DNA of 13,883 nt from Caryophanales bacterium UBA1744 (GTDB lineage: Bacteria > Bacillota_I > Bacilli_A > RFN20 > CAG-826), in NCBI GenBank assembly GCA_002314915.1, contig DCHU01000072.1, forward strand, positions 1 through 13,883, written 5' to 3'. Both the position numbers and the translations under genes were made by a program. Below, piece after piece: positions 6,533-11,852 of this stretch (position 1 is its first letter; the number at the start of each line of letters is the position of its first letter). A model generated the notes under the pieces. That model saw only the letters and a list, made by a program, of their open reading frames with translations, was not told where the DNA came from and searched no databases.

Positions 6533-7819
6533 TTATGCCTTAAAAACCAACTGAAGGAAATTGTATAAAGCGATATGCCAATTACCCTGAGAATGGTATC
6601 TCATAGGGTTTACAACCATCGAAGTGTTGTCGCCTTCATGAAGACGATCGTCGATTTTCAAGATAGAGCGATAATCGCTAACCTGGCCAGGCAAAGCAAA
6701 ATCAAATGTTCCACTAGCCACAAACCAATAATCTATCGAGTAGTCCTTTAACTCATCAGACAACGCTGTTTTCTGGTATTCTTCGGTTGATGTCCTACTG
6801 CCGCTGAAGGTGCCGAACTTCGAGAAATAATCCAAGGATCCGCATAATGCCGAATGCATGGTTGTGACTGCGCCACGAGATAAACCTGCAAAAGCCCTGT
6901 GATTGCGGCTGGCAACGAACGAGGAAGATGAAGTATCTGATGCATACGTCGAGAACATGCTTTCGGCCTTAACCATCAAATCATTGCGAAGTTCATATTT
7001 GAAGGAGTAAGTCAATTGGTCTAAATCATCTGAACAATCATCTTCAACATAGAATGTTGGGGTAATGACGATTGTAGGCTTAATAACATCATGATAGATG
7101 AGGTTATCTAGCATAACTTTATTCCATTGGTTGTTCTCTAACCAATATGCCTCATCATCGCCTGTGCCATGCATTAAATACAAGATTTCATATCGATTGC
7201 GTTCATCATATCCATAAGGAAGATATGCGTAAAAAGCCTTTGTAACTTCTCTGTTATCAGTAGCGTACGCCTTGGTTTGGTATTCGATTTTCTGGAGCGT
7301 TCCTTTTTCTGGACACTCAGCCTTATCAAACCTGTCAGGCACTTGCCATGTTTCGATTTGCACCGCGTCTCTATGGTTGGCTTTAGAAGCCATTCCACCC
7401 CAAACGCCACCACAGACACCGCACACGAAAGCGAGGACGGAAACATAAATGATCGAGGTTTTATTAGGCTTTGTCTTTTCCTTTATTGCGAGTATTGTGC
7501 TCAACACAACTGCTATTGTTGAAATAATAGCCATGACCATAGGGTAATAATTACGAACCCAAACAGGGATGAAGTTTGTCGTGAACACGATAATTGTCGA
7601 TGCTATGCATACCCCGACATTAAACAAAGGACAATTGCCGAAATAAGCTCCCCACGCTAAAGAAGCGACCAGGAGATAGACAATCAATGCATTAACTGTA
7701 GAGACAGCAAGGCCTAGGGAGGCGATATTGATTATGCTCAGAAGACACACAATGCTGATTAAAACTGCCGCAATAAGCGAAATAAAGCGCGAATTGAAAT
7801 ATGATTTCTTTGTTACCAT
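6533..7819 (-). CDS. Membrane-domain/CE1-type (feruloyl esterase-like) hydrolase fusion
   Basis: 428 residues in two parts. Residues 1-145 hold five hydrophobic segments (about 13-33, 42-60, 65-84, 92-112, 122-142). Residues about 175-428 form an alpha/beta-hydrolase of the esterase D / carbohydrate esterase 1 kind: YLPYGYDERNRYEILYLMHGTG (199-220) contains the oxyanion-region HGTG, Ser314 in AGLSRGAV is the nucleophile, and His415 in QGNWHIALYNFL the catalytic His; Asp373 in SGTFDFA is a candidate acid. Secreted CE1 enzymes of this type remove feruloyl or acetyl groups from plant polysaccharides, and some relatives act on other acyl esters. With five helices and a cytoplasmic N-terminus the catalytic part would be extracellular. 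It sits between a histidine kinase and its response regulator, where agr loci would carry peptide-processing genes. ATG 7819 is the first start after an in-frame stop but has no clear ribosome site. Confidence 0.85.
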   Translation of the reverse strand: MVTKKSYFNSRFISLIAAVLISIVCLLSIINIASLGLAVSTVNALIVYLLVASLAWGAYFGNCPLFNVGVCIASTIIVFTTNFIPVWVRNYYPMVMAIISTIAVVLSTILAIKEKTKPNKTSIIYVSVLAFVCGVCGGVWGGMASKANHRDAVQIETWQVPDRFDKAECPEKGTLQKIEYQTKAYATDNREVTKAFYAYLPYGYDERNRYEILYLMHGTGDDEAYWLENNQWNKVMLDNLIYHDVIKPTIVITPTFYVEDDCSDDLDQLTYSFKYELRNDLMVKAESMFSTYASDTSSSSFVASRNHRAFAGLSRGAVTTMHSALCGSLDYFSKFGTFSGSRTSTEEYQKTALSDELKDYSIDYWFVASGTFDFALPGQVSDYRSILKIDDRLHEGDNTSMVVNPMRYHSQGNWHIALYNFLQLVFKA

Positions 7820-7863
7820 AACTTATATGCGTTCAGTTTAAATCACTATCCAACTAATGAGCC

Positions 7864-7908
7864 AAAAATAGCATAAACTCTTTAAAAAGTGGCGTAATAA
7901 ACGCTATT
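7864..7908 (-). other. Possible weak attenuator between kinase and esterase genes
   Basis: After the kinase stop codon the minus strand can pair AATAGC (7903-7908) with GCTATT (7867-7872), the second arm running into a short T tract. The 30-base loop contains a small GCGT/ACGC hairpin. The stem is short and AT-rich, so a partial terminator that lowers esterase and regulator expression is possible but unproven. Confidence 0.25.
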
Positions 7909-9223
7909 AGTTATTAATTGGGAGCAAAATGTCTAAGGCAAATAGTCCATCTTTCGCGTTCACGGTAGCAGAACCGCCATATTTATCCACAAGGAACAGA
8001 ATGCTTCTGAGACCATACCCGTGGCCTGGCTCAGTTTTCGAGGTCTTAGGGATTGTTCCGTCAATAATGACACTTGGATCGCACCAATTGTCAAAATGAA
8101 CGTATGCCATTCCTCCGCGTTGGATTACTTCAACGTTAATATGATTGTTAGTTTCGTTATTCGAGGATGAGCTACTCTCTATCGCATTATCTAAAGCGTT
8201 GCCAAACAATACGTAGATGTCGTTGTACGTCATCCCTTTGAGTAAGGACCCGTCCGCCATAATGTTTAAGGACAAGCCAAGATTGTTACAGCGCACATTC
8301 TTTTCAAGTAAAACGGAATCGAGAGCGGTGTTTCCGGTTTTCATCACCAAACCATAACGCTTGATGCCTTCTTCTAACTCCTTCAAGATGCCTTCTCGAG
8401 TTTCATCATCCTGAACAGTTCTGATTGCGTTGATTTGATGCTTCAAATCATGTCTTACTTTTCTTATTTCTTCAGCATAATTCTTGGAGATTTCATAGTA
8501 CCTGCTTTCGAATTCGATGCGCTTGGCCATCTCTTTGTTGTTGTCCGTAAGTTCTCCGATGTTGAAGAGACCAAGGCACAATGAAATGATTAAGAATCCC
8601 ACCGCCAATGAAAGGATTCGATACATCGATGCGGCCAAAGTGTCAGTTAACAACATGTCGCTTCCATAACGGAAATAGACACCGACGAACATATCGATGA
8701 AAAAGAAGAAAGCTTCAACCAAAAGAGCAGCTTTAGGAATTGATACGGCATGCCTTAAATGACGTTTCTCGACAATCGAGAAAAACGTCAAATAAACAAG
8801 GGCGTAAAGAGCGCCGATGAACAAAAGGTATAAGAATGTGCTGTATTCATCGCCAATAGGCACTCCTGCTAGTTGCATTATGAAAGAAAAAAGGTGATAG
8901 CAGACGTTTTGAATAACGAAAGTTTCGAATAAAAAGAACAGTCCTTTAGTGAAAGGCAATTGGAAACAAACATGTACGATAATGATGCAGAATGAATAAG
9001 CTGTGGCAAAGAAGATGAAATGTGCAATAACGGGATTGGTGATGCCAATGCAAAATGGCGAGTAATAGCAAAGAGACACAGCGATGGTCACAGCCAAACA
9101 GATGATCAGACGCCAAATGAAACCCTTGCGCTTAGGCATTGGGTAAAACATAAGCGCTGCAGGCACCAATAACTGCCAATAGAATGTAAATAAAGAAGTT
9201 CCGAATAATGGCATGAGAAACAA
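7907..9223 (-). CDS. AgrC-like membrane sensor histidine kinase (HPK10 type)
   Basis: 438 residues. The N-terminal half (about 5-225) is hydrophobic with roughly six membrane helices and no extracellular sensor domain, as in the peptide-sensing AgrC/ComD/VirS kinases. The cytoplasmic half has the phosphoacceptor His258 in KVRHDLKHQINAI, the N box LFGNALDNAIES (339-350, Asn342 and Asn346) and a G box GHGYGLRSI (400-408); this compact H box and HATPase without a D/F-box-rich region is typical of the HPK10 class. It should phosphorylate the LytTR regulator encoded two genes downstream. The first codon is read as TTG at 9223: AGGAGAAAGG lies six bases before it, whereas the ATG three codons later is too far away. 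A near-consensus promoter precedes it. The signal is unknown; no AgrD-like precursor or AgrB peptidase is present in the window. Confidence 0.92.
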   Translation of the reverse strand: MFLMPLFGTSLFTFYWQLLVPAALMFYPMPKRKGFIWRLIICLAVTIAVSLCYYSPFCIGITNPVIAHFIFFATAYSFCIIIVHVCFQLPFTKGLFFLFETFVIQNVCYHLFSFIMQLAGVPIGDEYSTFLYLLFIGALYALVYLTFFSIVEKRHLRHAVSIPKAALLVEAFFFFIDMFVGVYFRYGSDMLLTDTLAASMYRILSLAVGFLIISLCLGLFNIGELTDNNKEMAKRIEFESRYYEISKNYAEEIRKVRHDLKHQINAIRTVQDDETREGILKELEEGIKRYGLVMKTGNTALDSVLLEKNVRCNNLGLSLNIMADGSLLKGMTYNDIYVLFGNALDNAIESSSSSNNETNNHINVEVIQRGGMAYVHFDNWCDPSVIIDGTIPKTSKTEPGHGYGLRSILFLVDKYGGSATVNAKDGLFALDILLPINN

Positions 9224-9229
9224 ATATCG

Positions 9230-9239
9230 CCTTTCTCCT
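9230..9239 (-). promoter_or_regulatory. Ribosome binding site indicating a TTG start for the kinase
   Basis: AGGAGAAAGG on the minus strand ends six bases before TTG at 9223. The next in-frame ATG (9214) would leave 15 bases after AAAGG and 20 after AGGAG, so TTG is the better start. Confidence 0.6.
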
Positions 9240-9247
9240 GATAAGAA

Positions 9248-9275
9248 ATTAAAACAACCGCAAACAGTTTGTCAA
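9248..9275 (-). promoter_or_regulatory. Sigma-A-type promoter of the kinase-esterase-regulator operon
   Basis: On the minus strand a perfect -35 TTGACA (9270-9275), a 16-bp spacer and TTTAAT (9248-9253, five of six -10 bases) are the best promoter match in the window. The predicted start near 9241 gives an 18-base leader that includes the ribosome site of the kinase. It lies between the engB terminator and the kinase. Confidence 0.7.
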
Positions 9276-9281
9276 TATTGC

Positions 9282-9295
9282 ATAAACGCGTGTAT
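9282..9295. promoter_or_regulatory. Imperfect dyad just upstream of the kinase -35 box
   Basis: ATAAACGCGTGTAT is a 14-bp inverted repeat with a single mismatched base pair, centred on ACGCGT and ending seven bases before the -35 box. Its position suits a regulator acting on the two-component operon. No family is recognised. Confidence 0.25.
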
Positions 9296-9301
9296 TTACA
9301 T

Positions 9302-9322
9302 GAAAAAAACCTCTTAAGAGGT
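9302..9322 (-). terminator. Intrinsic terminator after engB
   Basis: ACCTCTTAAGAGGT (9309-9322) is a perfect 14-bp palindrome that folds with a TTAA loop; on the minus strand it runs into seven T residues. It lies 12 bases after the engB stop codon. The stem is short, but the T tract is strong. Confidence 0.75.
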
Positions 9323-9333
9323 CTTTTCATTTG

Positions 9334-9894
9334 TTATAGAAGTTGAGCAATCATTGAACGAAGGTCTTCGATTTTTGGACCGTTCTTGGAATAGAACACC
9401 TTCTCGATTCCGGTCTCAGCAGCAAGCTTTCTACATTTTGCCTGTTCTGACTGCTTAGACTGATCACACTTGGTAAATACCAAGATTGTTGGAATGTCTT
9501 TCTCCGCTAAGTAGTTGAGAATGTCGATATCATCATCGTTTGGGTCTCTTCTTGAATCAAGCAACATGACGCATCCCGCAAGCTGAGGGTTATCGAAATA
9601 GTTTTCCATCATCTTGGAGAAGTTGCTGTCTTCCTTGTTTCCGTAGAGAGTGAAACCATATCCAGGAGAGTCTACTAAATAGAACTTCTTGTCGACTATG
9701 AAGTAATTCAAAAGCTTCGTCTTTCCTGCGTTCTTGGAGGAATAGGCGATTTTCTGTCCGCATAAGGAATTTATGAGGGTTGACTTACCGACATTTGAAC
9801 GGCCGAGGAACACCACTTCTTTAAGGTTATCCTTTGGACGCATGGAGTAATCCGGTGCGGAGATGATGTATTTGACGCTTCTGAAATTTATCAT
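9334..9894 (-). CDS. engB: Ribosome biogenesis GTP-binding protein EngB/YsxC
   Basis: 186 residues, close to the family length of about 195. The GTPase motifs are in order: G1 GRSNVGKS (31-38), G2 Thr59 in AGKTKLLNYF, G3 DSPGYG (75-80), G4 TKCD (141-144) and a G5-like YSKNG (168-172). EngB/YsxC is an essential GTPase for late assembly of the large ribosomal subunit in Bacillus. The N-terminus lines up with the Bacillus protein (an ISA motif about 20 residues before G1), so ATG 9894 is the true start; an in-frame TAA lies four codons upstream. There is no Shine-Dalgarno sequence, and a perfect TATAAT lies eight bases before the ATG, suggesting a leaderless transcript. The gene stands between two terminators as a single unit. 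In Bacillus it directly follows lon; here two genes intervene. Confidence 0.97.
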   Translation of the reverse strand: MINFRSVKYIISAPDYSMRPKDNLKEVVFLGRSNVGKSTLINSLCGQKIAYSSKNAGKTKLLNYFIVDKKFYLVDSPGYGFTLYGNKEDSNFSKMMENYFDNPQLAGCVMLLDSRRDPNDDDIDILNYLAEKDIPTILVFTKCDQSKQSEQAKCRKLAAETGIEKVFYSKNGPKIEDLRSMIAQLL

Positions 9895-9902
9895 ACGGGT
9901 AG

Positions 9903-9908
9903 ATTATA
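9903..9908 (-). promoter_or_regulatory. Perfect -10 box eight bases before the engB start
   Basis: TATAAT on the minus strand ends at 9903; normal spacing puts the transcription start near 9896, two bases before the ATG. The -35 region falls in the T tract of the preceding terminator (TCTTTT-like) and is poor. If used, the engB mRNA is effectively leaderless. Confidence 0.5.
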
Positions 9909-9917
9909 CACGAAAAG

Positions 9918-9946
9918 AGAAAAGAAAAAGACTCCGAAGAGTCCTT
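9918..9946 (-). terminator. Intrinsic terminator with UUCG loop after the DUF6935-like gene
   Basis: On the minus strand GACTC, loop TTCG and GAGTC (9930-9943), extended by A-U and G-U pairs, are followed by TTTTTCTTTTC. The C(UUCG)G tetraloop gives an unusually stable short stem. It begins three bases after the stop codon of the upstream gene, and its T tract reaches the engB promoter region. Confidence 0.85.
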
Positions 9947-9949
9947 GTC

Positions 9950-10771
9950 CTAAGCCCACGGGTCTTGTGATACTGGAATTCTTATATCAGCAAGACATTG
10001 AAGTTCCATGATGAACCACTGATTTGTGGATGGTTTTCTACGGAGTTTGACCTGCCTTTGAGAATCCGCTCCACTGCTCTCGACAAGCAATATCGCGTAA
10101 TTGTCTTCTGGGTATGAGTATGGGTTTTCGAATACCTCAATCTTCAATGGATAAGTTGGTGTGTAATCGTTGTTTGGAGTTGACCCTTTGAAGAATGACC
10201 TTGCCTTATATTCTTTTCCTCTCATGCGGTCGCGATAGAATGACTTGTTACACGGTAAGACATCACCTGGACCATTGAGGAAATCAAGCATCTCAAAGAA
10301 CAATTCATCGTTCTTCTCAAATGTTAGCAATGCAAGCATTGTTAATGCTACTGTCTTGAATGGTGTATCAAGGCTTGCTTCAGGCAGCGATTTCAGTTCT
10401 GCGAGTGAGGTTGGAATCTTGTTGAAGGTGAATACAACCGACTTATTTGTGCCTGTTTGCTTCGTTGTTGTCTGAGCAGTTGGAGCGGCGTTCACGGTAT
10501 TCTGTTGAGTTGTGCCTTTGCCAATATTCGCATACGGATCGTTGTTGGTCTTGCCAATATTCGCGTATGGGTCGTTGCTCTTGCCTATGTTCGCGTAAGG
10601 GTCGTTGGATGTTGATTTACCGATGTTTGCATAAGGGTCCGCTTTTGCTGGCGTTTCCTCTTTCTTCGCGTACGGGTTTGTGACATTGACCTTCTGAGGG
10701 TTATTCACGGATGCATAAGGATCCTTCTTAGGTTCCTCTTCTTTCTTCTTCCACTTATCAAATAATCCCAT
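9950..10771 (-). CDS. DUF6935-like protein with DPYANIGK repeats
   Basis: 273 residues, apparently cytoplasmic: no signal peptide or membrane helix. An amphipathic, Lys-rich start (MGLFDKWKKKEEEPKK) leads into a low-complexity arm (17-110) with four copies of DPYANIGK at 45-52, 57-64, 67-74 and 78-85, two degenerate relatives (DPYA 17-20, NPYA 32-35) and a Gln/Thr-rich linker. The folded part (about 111-273) has landmarks I associate from memory with DUF6935: IPTSLAELKSLPEA (119-132), PFKTVALTMLAL (137-148), FLNGPGD (164-170), SFFKGSTPNNDYTP (192-205), ENPYSYP (215-221), SGADSQRQVKLRRKPS (233-248) and a C-terminal DPWA. The molecular function is unknown. AAGGAG lies six bases before ATG 10771. 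The gene is flanked by terminators and so is monocistronic. The repeats look like an array of docking motifs on a flexible arm; that is inference. Confidence 0.8.
   Translation of the reverse strand: MGLFDKWKKKEEEPKKDPYASVNNPQKVNVTNPYAKKEETPAKADPYANIGKSTSNDPYANIGKSNDPYANIGKTNNDPYANIGKGTTQQNTVNAAPTAQTTTKQTGTNKSVVFTFNKIPTSLAELKSLPEASLDTPFKTVALTMLALLTFEKNDELFFEMLDFLNGPGDVLPCNKSFYRDRMRGKEYKARSFFKGSTPNNDYTPTYPLKIEVFENPYSYPEDNYAILLVESSGADSQRQVKLRRKPSTNQWFIMELQCLADIRIPVSQDPWA
10517..10639 (-). repeat. Tandem DPYANIGK-encoding repeats
   Basis: Four in-frame copies of a 24-base unit encoding DPYANIGK are separated by spacers of four, two and three codons. The DNA copies differ mainly at synonymous positions (for instance GTT/TTC/CGC versus TTT/GCA forms), while the peptide is identical in all four, which points to selection on the peptide rather than recent slippage. 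Confidence 0.85.
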
Positions 10772-10860
10772 GGTTATCTCCTTATGTTAAAACGCTCACT
10801 ATTTTCGCGTGTCGTTTCTTGTTGGGTTTATTGTTGCACCTTATATATAAATGTCACGGG

Positions 10861-10890
10861 TAAATATCTCTTTTTCACTCGGCATTTCAA
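10861..10890 (-). promoter_or_regulatory. Candidate promoter of the DUF6935-like gene
   Basis: On the minus strand TTGAAA (10885-10890), an 18-bp spacer and TATTTA (10861-10866) form the best promoter match in the intergenic stretch. A start near 10854 would give a leader of about 80 bases. An alternative AT-rich -10 (TATATATAA) lies closer to the gene but has no matching -35. Confidence 0.35.
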
Positions 10891-10955
10891 ATAACCGCTC
10901 TGAGTTATGCGGTTTTAAGGGATGAGTATTCGCCTATTATTACAAAGTAATAGGC
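10891..10955. repeat. Two unexplained inverted repeats in the lipoprotein/DUF6935 intergenic region
   Basis: Hairpin A pairs AACCGC (10893-10898) with GCGGTT (10909-10914) around a 10-base loop. Hairpin B pairs GCCTATTA (10932-10939) with TAATAGGC (10948-10955). They lie between the lipoprotein terminator and the candidate promoter. Hairpin A is followed by four T residues on the plus strand, so it could end a short plus-strand transcript; neither has a good T tract on the minus strand. Confidence 0.5.
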
Positions 10956-10970
10956 TGAGATGGCCCAAAA

Positions 10971-11001
10971 CAAAAGAAAAACCGGAGCGTTTGGTCTCCG
11001 G
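10971..11001 (-). terminator. Intrinsic terminator after the lipoprotein gene
   Basis: On the minus strand CCGGAG, an 8-base loop and CTCCGG (arms at 10996-11001 and 10982-10987) are followed by TTTTTCTTTTG. It starts seven bases after the stop codon. Confidence 0.88.
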
Positions 11002-11008
11002 CTTGACT

Positions 11009-11752
11009 TTATTTTGCTGCTGTTGTTGGGACAGTTGGCTTTTTGAAGTCCTTGGTGAAGTCAAATTTGATGGTTTCTTTTAGAAGTCTCTTTCCATCCT
11101 TGTCCCACTGCTCGATTTCAACCTTCTTTGCGAGCAAGTTTTTGTAATAAGCCTTGGTTACGGTCTTTGTAGGCTCTCCTTCTTCAGCCTCTCCGTCGAT
11201 TTTCTCGATTGTGGCATCCAAATCCGTATCGTTATATTTAACGAACGAGACAGGTGTTGCCCCATCATTGAGTTCTTCGACCAAATAATTAGGAGTCGAG
11301 ATGGCTAAATACATAGCGTAGCCTAAGACTAAGCCTAATGATGCCATTGAGGAGTTTTCCACTTTGACGCTTCCAGTTGCATCAACCGACCAGGATGCGT
11401 ATTCACCTTCTCCGGTCTGAACAACATATGACTCTTTAACTGTCTCTTCAGAACCGATTTTGGTTTTCTCCTTTGAGAACATAAAGGCATCGGTTTCATT
11501 GATTGAGAAATATATTTCTCCGGTGGTCTTGGCAGGCTCTCCATCGCTTAAGCCTTCCGCTTCAACTGTAAGATAGAGTTTTGCCAAATCTTCAGGAATA
11601 GAGTCGTCCAGATTGTATTTCGCGCTCCATGCATCGGCCATTGCCGTAAGCTGAGCGACGCCATCGTCGTTTGATATTTTGGTTCCTCCGCATGATGTGA
11701 GGATGAATGCACTAGCTAAGAGTGCGACTGTAGTTTTTCTTAAATTTTTCAT
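11009..11752 (-). CDS. Small lipoprotein of unknown function
   Basis: 247 residues. A lipoprotein signal peptide is clear: MKNLRKTTVA, a hydrophobic core, and the lipobox LTSC with Cys21 as the predicted lipidated residue, followed by Gly-Gly and a polar linker. The mature part (about 25-247) is soluble, rich in Thr, Glu and Lys, and reads as mostly beta strands with a motif pattern like that of bacterial LppX/LolA-type or other outer-surface lipoproteins (alternating hydrophobic strands, YFSINETDAFMFSKEKT at 65-81, KVEIEQWDKDGKRLLKETI at 211-229), but no family is recognised with confidence. It is expected to be anchored on the outer face of the cytoplasmic membrane. ATG 11752 is the first start after an in-frame TAA and lacks a clear ribosome site. 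It lies between terminators and is probably monocistronic. Confidence 0.85.
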   Translation of the reverse strand: MKNLRKTTVALLASAFILTSCGGTKISNDDGVAQLTAMADAWSAKYNLDDSIPEDLAKLYLTVEAEGLSDGEPAKTTGEIYFSINETDAFMFSKEKTKIGSEETVKESYVVQTGEGEYASWSVDATGSVKVENSSMASLGLVLGYAMYLAISTPNYLVEELNDGATPVSFVKYNDTDLDATIEKIDGEAEEGEPTKTVTKAYYKNLLAKKVEIEQWDKDGKRLLKETIKFDFTKDFKKPTVPTTAAK

Positions 11753-11758
11753 ACCTAT

Positions 11759-11786
11759 ACTTTAAAACTTGCGCATAGTATTTCAA
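11759..11786 (-). promoter_or_regulatory. Candidate promoter of the lipoprotein gene, close to the start codon
   Basis: TTGAAA (11781-11786), a 16-bp spacer and TAAAGT (11759-11764) on the minus strand put the predicted transcription start on or next to the ATG at 11752. Together with the lack of a Shine-Dalgarno sequence this suggests a leaderless mRNA. The -10 match is moderate (four of six). Confidence 0.35.
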
Positions 11787-11797
11787 GTTATTAATAC

Positions 11798-11813
11798 TTT
11801 GTCTTAAGACAAA
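11798..11813. promoter_or_regulatory. Perfect 16-bp palindrome upstream of the lipoprotein promoter
   Basis: TTTGTCTTAAGACAAA is a perfect palindrome that overlaps the end of the lon terminator T tract and lies 11 bases upstream of the candidate -35 box of the lipoprotein gene. It could be a dimer-binding operator, or an extra hairpin downstream of the lon terminator. No known consensus is recognised. Confidence 0.4.
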
Positions 11814-11846
11814 AGAAAACCCCAATTCCTTGGTAGAACTGGGGTT
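11811..11846 (-). terminator. Intrinsic terminator after lon
   Basis: On the minus strand AACCCCA and TGGGGTT (arms at 11840-11846 and 11818-11824), extended inward by TTC/GAA pairs after one mismatch, are followed by TTCTTTTG. It starts six bases after the lon stop codon. Confidence 0.85.
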
Positions 11847-11852
11847 AGTTAA

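Noticed and set aside
5568..9333. AgrD-like peptide precursor or AgrB processing protein near the AgrC-like kinase
   Set aside because: No short reading frame with a ribosome site and an AgrD-like charged tail was found in the gaps, and no AgrB-like cysteine protease is present; the esterase is not homologous to AgrB.
9224..9333. LytTR repeat pair in the kinase promoter (autoregulation)
   Set aside because: Partial matches such as ACTGTTTGC and GCGTTTATG exist, but no two 9-mers resemble each other well at 20-22 bp spacing.
10517..10639. CRISPR-like or noncoding tandem repeat
   Set aside because: The repeat units are in frame, vary at silent positions, have spacers of only a few codons and encode a constant octapeptide within a gene that has a good ribosome site.
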